A stretch of 6,790 bases of DNA. Source: a bacterium (GTDB lineage: Bacteria > Ratteibacteria > UBA8468 > B48-G9 > JAFGKM01). This document shows positions 1-6,790 of the stretch, piece after piece (position 1 is the stretch's first letter; every line of letters begins with the position of its first letter). The notes below the pieces were generated by a model that was given only the letters and a program-made list of their open reading frames with translations, was not told where the DNA came from and searched no databases. Both the position numbers and the translations under genes were made by a program. Where the stretch lies: contig JAGGVW010000266.1 of NCBI GenBank assembly GCA_021157805.1, forward strand, positions 1 through 6,790, in the 5' to 3' direction.

Positions 1-1160
1 TAAAAGTAAAGTTCAAGTATAACTCCGAGATAAAATGAAAAAAGAATACTCTCAATTTTTAAATTTTCCTCTTTTAAATTCATTAAAAAACCAGTAAGTT
101 GGGGTATAACTCTTGAACCAGAGAAAAAAGTTCCCGGGACAATATCACTTTTTTTACCTTTTACTGCCATATTGTGCATTTTTTTATAAAGTGAAATATT
201 TTTTGTATTGAACATTTTTTTGCCAATTTCTTTTAGTAATTTCTCACCAATTTTTAACGTTTTTCCTCCTGACAATCCTGCTCCAACTGAAATAAACATA
301 TTTTTAATAAAATATCTTGTATCACAAAATTTGAATTTTTTATAATTTTCAATTGGTGTTGAAATTTGACTTCCTGTGCCTATATTAAGAACACATTTGT
401 TTTTCAGATATCCCGCACTTCCCAGGATTGATGCTTGATTATCACCTATACTAACTCCCACTATACATTTATTATTTATACCAATCTGGCTTGAAACTTT
501 CTTATTTATTCTGCCTTTTATTTCCCCTGGTTCAACTACAAAAGGCAATATAAACTCTGGTATTTTTAGTTTATCAACCACTTCCCATAACCATTCTTTT
601 TTTTCTATATCAAAAATTCCGCTTGAACCAGCATTTGTAATATCAGTTGTTATATTTTTATTTGTAAGTAAAGAAGCAATATAATCACCGAGAAAACATA
701 CTTTATTTCCTTTTTTAAAAAGATGAGGGAAGTTTTCCTTTAAATAAAAAAGAGTTGCTCCCATAAATCCAGCGGATATAGTTGTGCCTGTCTTTTTTAA
801 ATCTTTTCCACACACCTCTTTTATATAATCAATATAATTTTCCCCTTCTTTATAATTTAATAGAGTTCTTTTGTCTTCCCATGTGATAAATGGAGTAATT
901 GGATTGAATTTTTTATCAACTATTAAGCACCCATGCATTTGAGTTGATATTCCTATTCCCCTTATTTTTTCTTTGTTCAGAGTATTTTCCAGAATTTCAA
1001 AACATATTTCTTTAATTTTCAAGGGATTTAATTCGTAAAAATTATTTTTTACTTTCAGTGCCCTGTGGGGGAAAGAATGAGTAAAAAAAATTTTATTATC
1101 TTCTGAACTGTATAATACAACTGCTATTTTGCTTGTTCCTAAATCAATACCTAAATACAT
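1..1160 (-). CDS. FGGY-family carbohydrate kinase, sedoheptulokinase/xylulokinase-like (3' end cut off by window edge)
   Basis: An open frame runs from an ATG at 1160 to the left edge with no stop, giving 386 residues of a family usually near 480-500, so the C-terminus lies outside the window. It starts MYLGIDLGTSK, the phosphate-1 loop of the sugar kinase/Hsp70/actin ATPase fold. Residues 71-77 (ISTQMHG) and 92-98 (ITWEDKR) form the sugar-binding part of the N-terminal FGGY domain. GDNQ at 239-242 supplies the probable catalytic base (D240). NIGTGSQIS around 259-267 and GAGLSGGKT at 293-301 are the second-domain phosphate and adenosine motifs. The GDNQAS plus GTGSQIS combination resembles bacterial sedoheptulokinase-like proteins more than glycerol kinase, but the true substrate is uncertain. 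The ATG overlaps the end of the mannosidase gene by 10 nt, and an in-frame TGA lies just upstream at 1164-1166, so this is the first possible ATG. The nearest SD-like GAGGT (1176-1180) is 15 nt away, so translation probably depends on coupling. Confidence 0.88.
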   Translation of the reverse strand, partial: MYLGIDLGTSKIAVVLYSSEDNKIFFTHSFPHRALKVKNNFYELNPLKIKEICFEILENTLNKEKIRGIGISTQMHGCLIVDKKFNPITPFITWEDKRTLLNYKEGENYIDYIKEVCGKDLKKTGTTISAGFMGATLFYLKENFPHLFKKGNKVCFLGDYIASLLTNKNITTDITNAGSSGIFDIEKKEWLWEVVDKLKIPEFILPFVVEPGEIKGRINKKVSSQIGINNKCIVGVSIGDNQASILGSAGYLKNKCVLNIGTGSQISTPIENYKKFKFCDTRYFIKNMFISVGAGLSGGKTLKIGEKLLKEIGKKMFNTKNISLYKKMHNMAVKGKKSDIVPGTFFSGSRVIPQLTGFLMNLKEENLKIESILFSFYLGVILELYF

Positions 1161-3544
1161 TTTTCAATAAGATTTACCTCTTTTATTTTTTTATTTTTTA
1201 TTTTTAATGTCTTTATTTCAAATTTTCCAAAATTCAGTTTAAACTTTTTTCCAAAAATCTCTAATGATGTTTGAGTTTTTCTACCAGATGATTCATACCC
1301 TCTCAATATTAAAGAATTGTCATCTTCTGCTTTTTTTAATGTTTCCAGAATAATGTTTTCTTTTTCCACATTTATAAATGACTTTTCTGCTGGTAAACTT
1401 CCTTTGTGAGAAAGAGGGAAAATATATTCTATTTCTCTGTTTAAGAATTCAGCATATTTCCCTATATTTATATTATTATTTCCTGGTATTATCCATAATT
1501 TAAACCTACTTATTCCTATGTCAATGTAATCACTTTCTTTATGGACCTTTTCTTTTTCATTGGGGCGGAAATGGTGAAAGGCAAATCTTGGACTTCTTAA
1601 TAAACTTATTCTCAATTCGTTACCATCAAAATCATACCCATATAAACCGTCATTTACTATTCCTACTGAGTAAGAATTTCCTTTAAAATTTCCGATTATT
1701 TTTATCCATCTTTGAAATGGGTGTTCTTCTCCGTCAGGTTCTCTTTCAATAAAAGCCATCGGTATTTCACATAAAATTTTTTTGTTTGAAAAATTGAAAG
1801 GGAAAGATGTTTTAAGGAATTTTTTCTTTTCCTGCCAGTTTATTTTCCCCTTTATTTCAAGATAAGGAAGATTATCGTAAAGAGAGTATTCAACAACTAT
1901 TTCTGAATTATTATAGGTTGTGTAAGTGATTAAAGAAACTTTACATTCCCCTTTTTCTTTTTTAATTATTTCCTTAAATTTAAAACTTCCTTCTACTTTT
2001 CTGAAAGAATCGACAAAATGACCCCAGGCATCGGATGAATCATCAATTACCAAAAACTTCAAACCATAATTTTTAAAAACATCCCAATTTTCATTTTTCA
2101 AAATTAAATTTTTTATTTCCCCTTTTTTATCTGTTTTAAGACATAATAGCTGATTTTCAATTCCATCTTCTGAAAGTTTTAAATTTTTATTTTCCCTTTT
2201 TTTCCCAGGCTTCCACCAGTAAACTTTATATCCAAAAGGTGGGAGAGATACTTTTATTAAAAATTTATTTCTGTTGCTGTTTGGGTCAACAATTGTCTGG
2301 GATAATGCTCTTTTTCCATTTTTGTCAAAAAAATCAACTTCTGAAACATAAATAAAATTAAATCTTGGCTGAAAAGAAATTTTTTTAACTTCTTCCCTCT
2401 GGAATGAGGTAGGATTAAAAAATAAAATTGGGAAAGCATCTTTTTTCTCAGTATTAACATTTTTGGATAAAATCCACAACTTTTCATTTATAAGTGTCTG
2501 TGATTTAAACATTGTTTCCCCAAGATTATTCAAACAGTCAAAATATGCATCAGGAATTGAAGAGCCAGCAAGAATGTCATGAAATTGATTGAAAAGTATA
2601 TTTATCCAGTTATTTTTCATTTCCTCAGCAGGGTATTTTTCATTTTTAATTTTTAAAAGTATAGAAGAAATTATTTCTGCCGAAAGTATCTTATTTTCTG
2701 CCTGTCTATTTGATCTTTTTATTTGAGAAAAGGAAGTATAACATCCTCTTGCGTGATGTTGAAGTTCATCTTTAATAACAGGGAAATTTTCCCCTTTGAT
2801 GTTTTTAAAAAAATCATTTAAAGAACTAAATTCTAATTCTGGTAAGTTTTTTTCCGCTTGTAGTTTTTGAATTATTCTGATTGATTCTTTTGTAGGACCT
2901 CCTCCATGATTACCAACACCAAAGAAGCAAACTACATCATCAACACCTTCAAAAAAATTCTCAGAGCAGTGTTTTATTTTATCCTTAATTTTTGAAATAT
3001 CATAAGTATAGTGGACTGGAGGCCTTGATGTTAAAACCTTTGAACTATCAGGTCCTTCCCACCAGAATATCTGGGGTAATTTTTTTTCATGTTCTCCTGG
3101 CCTGCAAAAAACATAATAATCAATTCCTGATTTTTTCAGAATCTGTGGAATGTTTCCATTATGTCCAAAAGAATCAGGATTAAATCCTATATTAACATCA
3201 ATACCAAACTTTTCTTTAAAATATCTTTTTCCATATAAAGAGTGTCTTATAAATGATTCACCAGAAGGAATATTACAATCCGGTTGAACTATCCATGGCC
3301 CTGCAACAAACCATCTTTTCTCTTTCACTCTTTTTTTTATTTTTTCAAAGAGTTCTTTATCTACTTTTTCTATCCACATATAAAATATAGCACTCCCTGC
3401 TGTAAAAGTTATATCAGGATTTTTCTCCATAAGATTAGATATGTAATTGAATGTATGGATAACTTCAGAGAAACCTTCATCCCACTTCCATAGCCAGACA
3501 GGGTCAATATGTGCGTTTGCAATTAAATGAATTCTTTTTCTCAT
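1151..3544 (-). CDS. Glycoside hydrolase family 38 alpha-mannosidase
   Basis: This 797-residue protein has the order of a complete GH38 enzyme, a zinc-dependent retaining alpha-mannosidase. The N-terminal catalytic barrel (about 4-255) carries the HxD zinc pair H12/D14 in AHIDPVWLW, the probable nucleophile D124 in NPDSFGHN, and the loop GVGNHGGGPTKES at 209-221. The helical middle domain (about 260-350) has HHARGCYTS followed by an RSNRQAE stretch and the zinc ligand H322 in FNQFHDILAGSS. The rest is the C-terminal beta-rich region, with an EREPDGEEHPFQRW segment typical of bacterial members. There is no signal peptide or membrane segment, so it should act in the cytoplasm on imported mannosides or on internal mannose-containing glycans. 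Length is within or slightly below the usual bacterial range (about 800-1050). The gene starts 3 nt after the guaA stop with a good SD, and its last 10 nt overlap the kinase gene. Linkage specificity cannot be read from sequence. Confidence 0.93.
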   Translation of the reverse strand: MRKRIHLIANAHIDPVWLWKWDEGFSEVIHTFNYISNLMEKNPDITFTAGSAIFYMWIEKVDKELFEKIKKRVKEKRWFVAGPWIVQPDCNIPSGESFIRHSLYGKRYFKEKFGIDVNIGFNPDSFGHNGNIPQILKKSGIDYYVFCRPGEHEKKLPQIFWWEGPDSSKVLTSRPPVHYTYDISKIKDKIKHCSENFFEGVDDVVCFFGVGNHGGGPTKESIRIIQKLQAEKNLPELEFSSLNDFFKNIKGENFPVIKDELQHHARGCYTSFSQIKRSNRQAENKILSAEIISSILLKIKNEKYPAEEMKNNWINILFNQFHDILAGSSIPDAYFDCLNNLGETMFKSQTLINEKLWILSKNVNTEKKDAFPILFFNPTSFQREEVKKISFQPRFNFIYVSEVDFFDKNGKRALSQTIVDPNSNRNKFLIKVSLPPFGYKVYWWKPGKKRENKNLKLSEDGIENQLLCLKTDKKGEIKNLILKNENWDVFKNYGLKFLVIDDSSDAWGHFVDSFRKVEGSFKFKEIIKKEKGECKVSLITYTTYNNSEIVVEYSLYDNLPYLEIKGKINWQEKKKFLKTSFPFNFSNKKILCEIPMAFIEREPDGEEHPFQRWIKIIGNFKGNSYSVGIVNDGLYGYDFDGNELRISLLRSPRFAFHHFRPNEKEKVHKESDYIDIGISRFKLWIIPGNNNINIGKYAEFLNREIEYIFPLSHKGSLPAEKSFINVEKENIILETLKKAEDDNSLILRGYESSGRKTQTSLEIFGKKFKLNFGKFEIKTLKIKNKKIKEVNLIEKCI

Positions 3545-3547
3545 TAT

Positions 3548-5065
3548 TTACTCCCACTCAATTGTTCCAGGCGGTTTTGAAGTTATATCATAAACAACTC
3601 TGTTTATACCTTTAACTTCATTAACAATCCTTGACGAAATTTTATCAAGAACAGGGTAGGGGATTTTTGCCCAGTCAGCAGTCATTCCATCTGTGCTTTT
3701 TACAATCCTGACAGCAATTACATTTTCATAAGTTCTTTTATCTCCCATAACTCCAACTGTTTTTATTGGAAGCAAGACAGCAAATGCCTGCCATAATGAC
3801 TTATATAATTTACCTTTTTTGATTTCTTCTTCAACAATTAAATCAGCGTTCCTCAAAATTTCAAGACGGTTTTCATTCACACTTCCTATTATCCTCACTG
3901 CAAGACCAGGTCCAGGGAAGGGGTGTCTGTTTATTATGAAATCAGGAAGATTTATTTTTTTTGCAATTTTTCTGACTTCATCTTTAAATAAAAATCTGAA
4001 TGGTTCAACAAGTGATAAATTCAATTTCTCTGGAAGTCCTCCAACATTATGATGTGTTTTTATTCTTGCGGTTGGACCACCAAAGGCAGATGTGCTTTCA
4101 ATAACATCAGGATAAAGTGTCCCCTGAGCAAGAAATTTCGCACCAAATTTTCTTGCTTCTTTTTCAAAAACATGGATAAAAGTATTCCCTATTATTTTTC
4201 TTTTCTTTTCAGGGTCAGAAACTCCGTTAAGGCGTTTTAAGAAAATTTGACTGGCATCAATATATTTTAAGTTAACTCTTTTGCCGAACCAATCAACAAT
4301 TTTTTCTACTTCTCCCTTTCTTAAAACACCATTGTTTACAAAAACGCTTAATGCATTTTTCCCACATACATTGTTAAGTATTAAGGAAAGAGTAGATGAA
4401 TCAACCCCACCGCTTAAACCACATATAACTTTTTCATTACCAACTTTTTCTCTTATTTCATTTTCTATTTTTTTTAGAATTGAACAAGGGCTCCATATTG
4501 GTTTAAGTTTACATATTTTAAAAAGAAAGTTTCTTATTATTTTCTTCCCTTCTTCTGTATGTGTAACTTCTGGATGAAATTGCAATCCATATATTTTTTT
4601 TGTTTTATCTCTTATTGCCGCTATTGGACAATTTTCTGTTTTCCCTATTATTTTAAACTCCTGACTAATTTTTTTTGTAATATCCCAGTGGCTCATCCAG
4701 ACAGTTGTTTTCTCTTTTAAATTATGGAAAATTCTTTCTTTTCTGTCAGGATAAAAGTTTGTTTTTCCATATTCTCTTTTCTTCCCTTCTTCAACCTTCC
4801 CTCCATAAATTTCTGCTATTAACTGCATTCCATAACAGATCCCAAGAATATAAAACTCACCTGATAATAAATTTCTATCAAATTCATAAATTCCTTTATG
4901 TATATGACCTGGTCCACCAGAAAGAATAACCGCTTTTATACCTTTTTCTTTTAACTTTTCTACTTTTACATCGGGCGGGAAAATTTCACTGTAAACTTTT
5001 GCTTCTCTTATTCTTCTTGCAATAAGTTGAGTATACTGAGAACCAAAATCAATAATTCCAACCAC
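3548..5065 (-). CDS. guaA: GMP synthase, glutamine-hydrolysing
   Basis: This enzyme makes GMP from XMP, glutamine and ATP, the last step of guanine nucleotide synthesis. The 505-residue protein is full length for the bacterial single-chain type. The N-terminal class I amidotransferase domain (about 1-185) starts [17 protein letters not shown] and has the catalytic Cys77 in GICYGMQ and the H164/E166 pair in FHPEV. The ATP-pyrophosphatase domain follows, with the P-loop SGGVDSS at 218-224. The C-terminal dimerisation and XMP-binding domain has [11 protein letters not shown] (381-391), STDGMTADW (457-465) and the conserved ending KPPGTIEWE. The start is a GTG at 5065, chosen because the conserved protein start lies directly after it and a strong SD precedes it. 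It lies 16 nt after carB and 3 nt before the mannosidase. One oddity is MSHWD at 124-128, where most family members have MSHGD. Confidence 0.97.
   Translation of the reverse strand: MVGIIDFGSQYTQLIARRIREAKVYSEIFPPDVKVEKLKEKGIKAVILSGGPGHIHKGIYEFDRNLLSGEFYILGICYGMQLIAEIYGGKVEEGKKREYGKTNFYPDRKERIFHNLKEKTTVWMSHWDITKKISQEFKIIGKTENCPIAAIRDKTKKIYGLQFHPEVTHTEEGKKIIRNFLFKICKLKPIWSPCSILKKIENEIREKVGNEKVICGLSGGVDSSTLSLILNNVCGKNALSVFVNNGVLRKGEVEKIVDWFGKRVNLKYIDASQIFLKRLNGVSDPEKKRKIIGNTFIHVFEKEARKFGAKFLAQGTLYPDVIESTSAFGGPTARIKTHHNVGGLPEKLNLSLVEPFRFLFKDEVRKIAKKINLPDFIINRHPFPGPGLAVRIIGSVNENRLEILRNADLIVEEEIKKGKLYKSLWQAFAVLLPIKTVGVMGDKRTYENVIAVRIVKSTDGMTADWAKIPYPVLDKISSRIVNEVKGINRVVYDITSKPPGTIEWE
3551..3555 (-). 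promoter_or_regulatory. Ribosome binding site of the GH38 mannosidase gene
   Basis: On the minus strand GGGAG lies 6 nt before the ATG at 3544. It sits inside the last codons of guaA (the conserved IEWE end), so the mannosidase can be translated from the same message straight after guaA. This supports the ATG at 3544 as the start. Confidence 0.75.
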
Positions 5066-5069
5066 TTCT

Positions 5070-5076
5070 CCTCCTT
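5070..5076 (-). promoter_or_regulatory. Strong ribosome binding site deciding the GTG start of guaA
   Basis: AAGGAGG on the minus strand, a perfect match to the bacterial anti-SD core, lies 4 nt before the GTG at 5065 in the 16-nt gap after the carB stop. There is no ATG near the conserved N-terminus, so this site supports the GTG as the start and shows that the carB stop is followed by a genuine new translation start. Confidence 0.85.
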
Positions 5077-5081
5077 ATGAA

Positions 5082-6707
5082 TTATTGCTCATAAGTTGAA
5101 TAGTAATAGGGTGTTTCTGCTTCAAATTCACCAGCACAGGTATCAACAAGTTTATAATCAGCATATATACCAAATTTTTCTCTCAAATTCCTTATATTTC
5201 TTTCTTCTTCTCCTGTTAATCTTGCAATCTGATTGTCTGAGAATCCGTATTCTTTTGCTTTTTTCATCAAGTTTTTTGATATTTTACCTTTTGTCTTTTT
5301 GATTTTTTCTTCCACATCAATTATTTCATACATATTATATAGAAACCACTTATCAATTTTTGTTAATAGATAAATTTTATCAAGAGACCATTTTCTTTTC
5401 ATTGCTTCTTTTATATAAAACAACCTCTTTGAATTTGGTTTTTTAAGGCCTTCTTCTATATCCATTTCTAATTTTATATCTTCAAGTCCTGAATACTTTT
5501 CTTCTAAACTTCTCAATGCTTTCTGTAATGCTTCTTTGAATGTTCTTCCTATTGCCATTACTTCTCCAACAGATTTCATTGAAGTTGTCAGGTAGTCATC
5601 AGCAAGAGGGAATTTTTCAAATGTGAATTTTGGAATTTTGACAACGCAGTAATCAATTGTAGGTTCAAAACAGGCAGGTGTCTTTTTTGTTATGTCATTT
5701 GGTATTTCGTCAAGAGTATATCCAACAGCAAGTTTCGCAGCAATTTTTGCAATAGGAAAACCAGTTGCTTTTGAAGCAAGAGCAGAACTTCTGGAAACTC
5801 TTGGATTCATCTCTATTACTACCATTTCACCGTTTTCTGGATTTATCGCAAACTGGATATTTGAACCTCCTGTTTCTACTCCAATTTCCCTTATTATCGC
5901 TATCGCTGCACTTCTCATTGACTGATATTCTTTATCAGTAAGTGTCTGGACTGGAGCAACAGTTATACTATCTCCTGTATGAACTCCCATAGGGTCAAAG
6001 TTTTCTATTGAACATATTATAACAACATTATCTTTAAGGTCTCTCATAACTTCAAGTTCATATTCCTTCCATCCAATAACTGATTGCTCAATTAAAATTT
6101 CACTTATTAAACTTGATTTAAGTCCAACTTCTGCTTGATATTCAAATTCATCAATGTTATAGGCAACAGAACCGCCTGTCCCTCCAAGAGTGTAAGCAGG
6201 TCTTATTATTACTGGAAATCCAATTTTCTTAACTATTTCTTTGCTCTCTTCAACAGTATGTGCTATTCCACTTTCAGGAACTTTAAGACCGATATTCTTC
6301 ATTGCTTTTTTAAAAAGTTCCCTGTCTTCTGCTTTTTTTATTGCAGTATATTTTGCTCCTATAAGTTCAACATTAAACTTTTCCAGAATCCCATTTTCGT
6401 AAAGTTCTGTAGCAAGATTTAACGCTGTTTGACCTCCAAGTGTTGGTAATAGAGCATCTGGTTTTTCCCTTTCAATTATTTTTGCAAGGACTTCAGGGAT
6501 TAATGGCTCAAGGTAGATTTTTTGAGCCATTTCAGGGTCAGTCATTATTGTTGCTGGATTACTATTCACAAGGACAATTTCATATCCCTCTTCTTTCAAG
6601 GCCTTACAGGCCTGAGAGCCAGAATAATCAAATTCGCATGCCTGCCCTATAACAATAGGACCAGAGCCAATAATCATTATTTTTTTTATATCAGTTCTTT
6701 TTCCCAT
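5082..6707 (-). CDS. carB: Carbamoyl-phosphate synthase large subunit, N-terminal half only (split CarB)
   Basis: This 541-residue protein corresponds to the first half of the usual ~1070-residue CarB, the part that makes carboxyphosphate from bicarbonate and ATP and then carbamate with ammonia from CarA. It contains [17 protein letters not shown] (14-30), R129, the ATP-grasp [11 protein letters not shown] (169-179), E215, Q285 and E299/N301 in [11 protein letters not shown]. From memory, these key residues fall at the same numbers as in E. coli CarB. The oligomerisation domain (about 400-541) follows and the protein stops at YYYSTYEQ, exactly where the linker to the second half begins. The second ATP-grasp unit (carbamate kinase step) and the allosteric MGS-like domain are absent; only 16 nt separate its stop from guaA. 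The catalytic residues look intact, so it is probably a working split subunit (carB1), not a decayed gene. The start is the ATG at 6707, overlapping carA by 17 nt, with only a weak GAG element 7 nt upstream. Confidence 0.95.
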   Translation of the reverse strand: MGKRTDIKKIMIIGSGPIVIGQACEFDYSGSQACKALKEEGYEIVLVNSNPATIMTDPEMAQKIYLEPLIPEVLAKIIEREKPDALLPTLGGQTALNLATELYENGILEKFNVELIGAKYTAIKKAEDRELFKKAMKNIGLKVPESGIAHTVEESKEIVKKIGFPVIIRPAYTLGGTGGSVAYNIDEFEYQAEVGLKSSLISEILIEQSVIGWKEYELEVMRDLKDNVVIICSIENFDPMGVHTGDSITVAPVQTLTDKEYQSMRSAAIAIIREIGVETGGSNIQFAINPENGEMVVIEMNPRVSRSSALASKATGFPIAKIAAKLAVGYTLDEIPNDITKKTPACFEPTIDYCVVKIPKFTFEKFPLADDYLTTSMKSVGEVMAIGRTFKEALQKALRSLEEKYSGLEDIKLEMDIEEGLKKPNSKRLFYIKEAMKRKWSLDKIYLLTKIDKWFLYNMYEIIDVEEKIKKTKGKISKNLMKKAKEYGFSDNQIARLTGEEERNIRNLREKFGIYADYKLVDTCAGEFEAETPYYYSTYEQ

Positions 6708-6790
6708 CTATCAACTCATAAAATTTTTTGAAAATATATCTTGCATCTCTTGGACCCGGTGAATCTTCAGGATGAAACTGGACTGAAAAA
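6691..6790 (-). CDS. carA: Carbamoyl-phosphate synthase small subunit, C-terminal fragment (5' part outside window)
   Basis: The last 32 codons and TGA stop of a gene entering from the right edge read [18 protein letters not shown], then [17 protein letters not shown] followed by SPGPRD matches the end of the CarA class I glutamine amidotransferase domain; the His and Glu of HPE are the second and third members of its Cys-His-Glu triad. CarA hydrolyses glutamine and passes ammonia to CarB. Its stop lies inside the start of carB in a different frame (17-nt overlap), as expected for coupled synthesis of the two subunits. Only about a tenth of the gene is visible, so the N-terminal domain and the catalytic Cys cannot be checked. 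Confidence 0.93.
   Translation of the reverse strand, partial: FSVQFHPEDSPGPRDARYIFKKFYELIDGKKN

Noticed and set aside
1181..1210. T/A homopolymer-rich tract that could pass for a terminator tail
   Set aside because: It encodes the Lys-rich C-terminus of the mannosidase (LKIKNKKIKEV), no GC-rich stem is next to it, and translation of the kinase continues directly downstream.
4281..4577. Plus-strand open frame of 98 codons inside guaA
   Set aside because: It lies fully antisense to a strongly conserved guaA region including the P-loop SGGVDSS, and its translation is Phe/Ser/Leu-rich as expected from the complement of AT-rich coding DNA.
5066..5081. Possible promoter or regulatory element between carB and guaA
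   Set aside because: The gap is only 16 nt and is almost entirely taken up by the guaA ribosome binding site.
6135..6422. Plus-strand open frame of 95 codons inside carB
   Set aside because: It is antisense to the conserved ATP-grasp region of carB, has no convincing ribosome binding site, and shows low-complexity Phe/Cys/Lys composition with no recognisable motif.
6597..6612. Two AGGCCT palindromes separated by a few bases, resembling a small repeat or operator
   Set aside because: They lie within codons for the conserved [10 protein letters not shown] segment of carB and are best explained by coding; two 6-bp copies are too short to call a site.
5082..6707. Short carB read as a truncated pseudogene
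   Set aside because: The stop falls exactly at the junction of the two CarB halves, all expected N-half active-site residues are present, the frame is uninterrupted, and no remnant of the second half follows.

Overview
The window holds five genes, all on the minus strand and packed end to end with almost no spacing. In transcription order (right to left) they are: the tail of carA, a carB gene that encodes only the N-terminal half of carbamoyl-phosphate synthase, guaA (GMP synthase), a GH38-family alpha-mannosidase, and the first ~386 codons of an FGGY-family sugar kinase that runs off the left edge. The junctions are a 17-nt overlap, a 16-nt gap, a 3-nt gap and a 10-nt overlap. This looks like an internal segment of one operon. 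No promoter or terminator is visible, and there is no intergenic space large enough for one. I see no RNA gene, mobile element, CRISPR array or long repeat.

The DNA is strongly A+T-rich (roughly 70% by eye). Coding usage favours AAA/AGA/ATA-type codons and the proteins are Lys/Ile/Glu-rich. Shine-Dalgarno sites matching a bacterial 16S tail are present (AAGGAGG before guaA, GGGAG before the mannosidase). Together with a bacterial-type GuaA that joins amidotransferase and ATP-pyrophosphatase in one chain, this points to an AT-rich bacterium, possibly from a deep-branching or uncultivated lineage. A split CarB is known from Aquifex aeolicus and Methanocaldococcus jannaschii, so it does not fix the phylum. 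I cannot assign a taxon from sequence alone.

Right part (about 3548-6790): nucleotide biosynthesis. CarA and CarB make carbamoyl phosphate from glutamine, bicarbonate and ATP for pyrimidine and arginine synthesis. GuaA aminates XMP to GMP. Both are class I glutamine amidotransferase systems. Left part (1-3544): carbohydrate use. A GH38 mannosidase without a signal peptide is translationally coupled to a sedoheptulokinase/xylulokinase-like FGGY kinase.

The two points most worth following up are the clean split of CarB at the boundary between its two homologous halves, and the co-transcription of housekeeping nucleotide genes with a mannoside-degrading module. I found no evidence of a wholly new system such as defence, a mobile element or a novel RNA.
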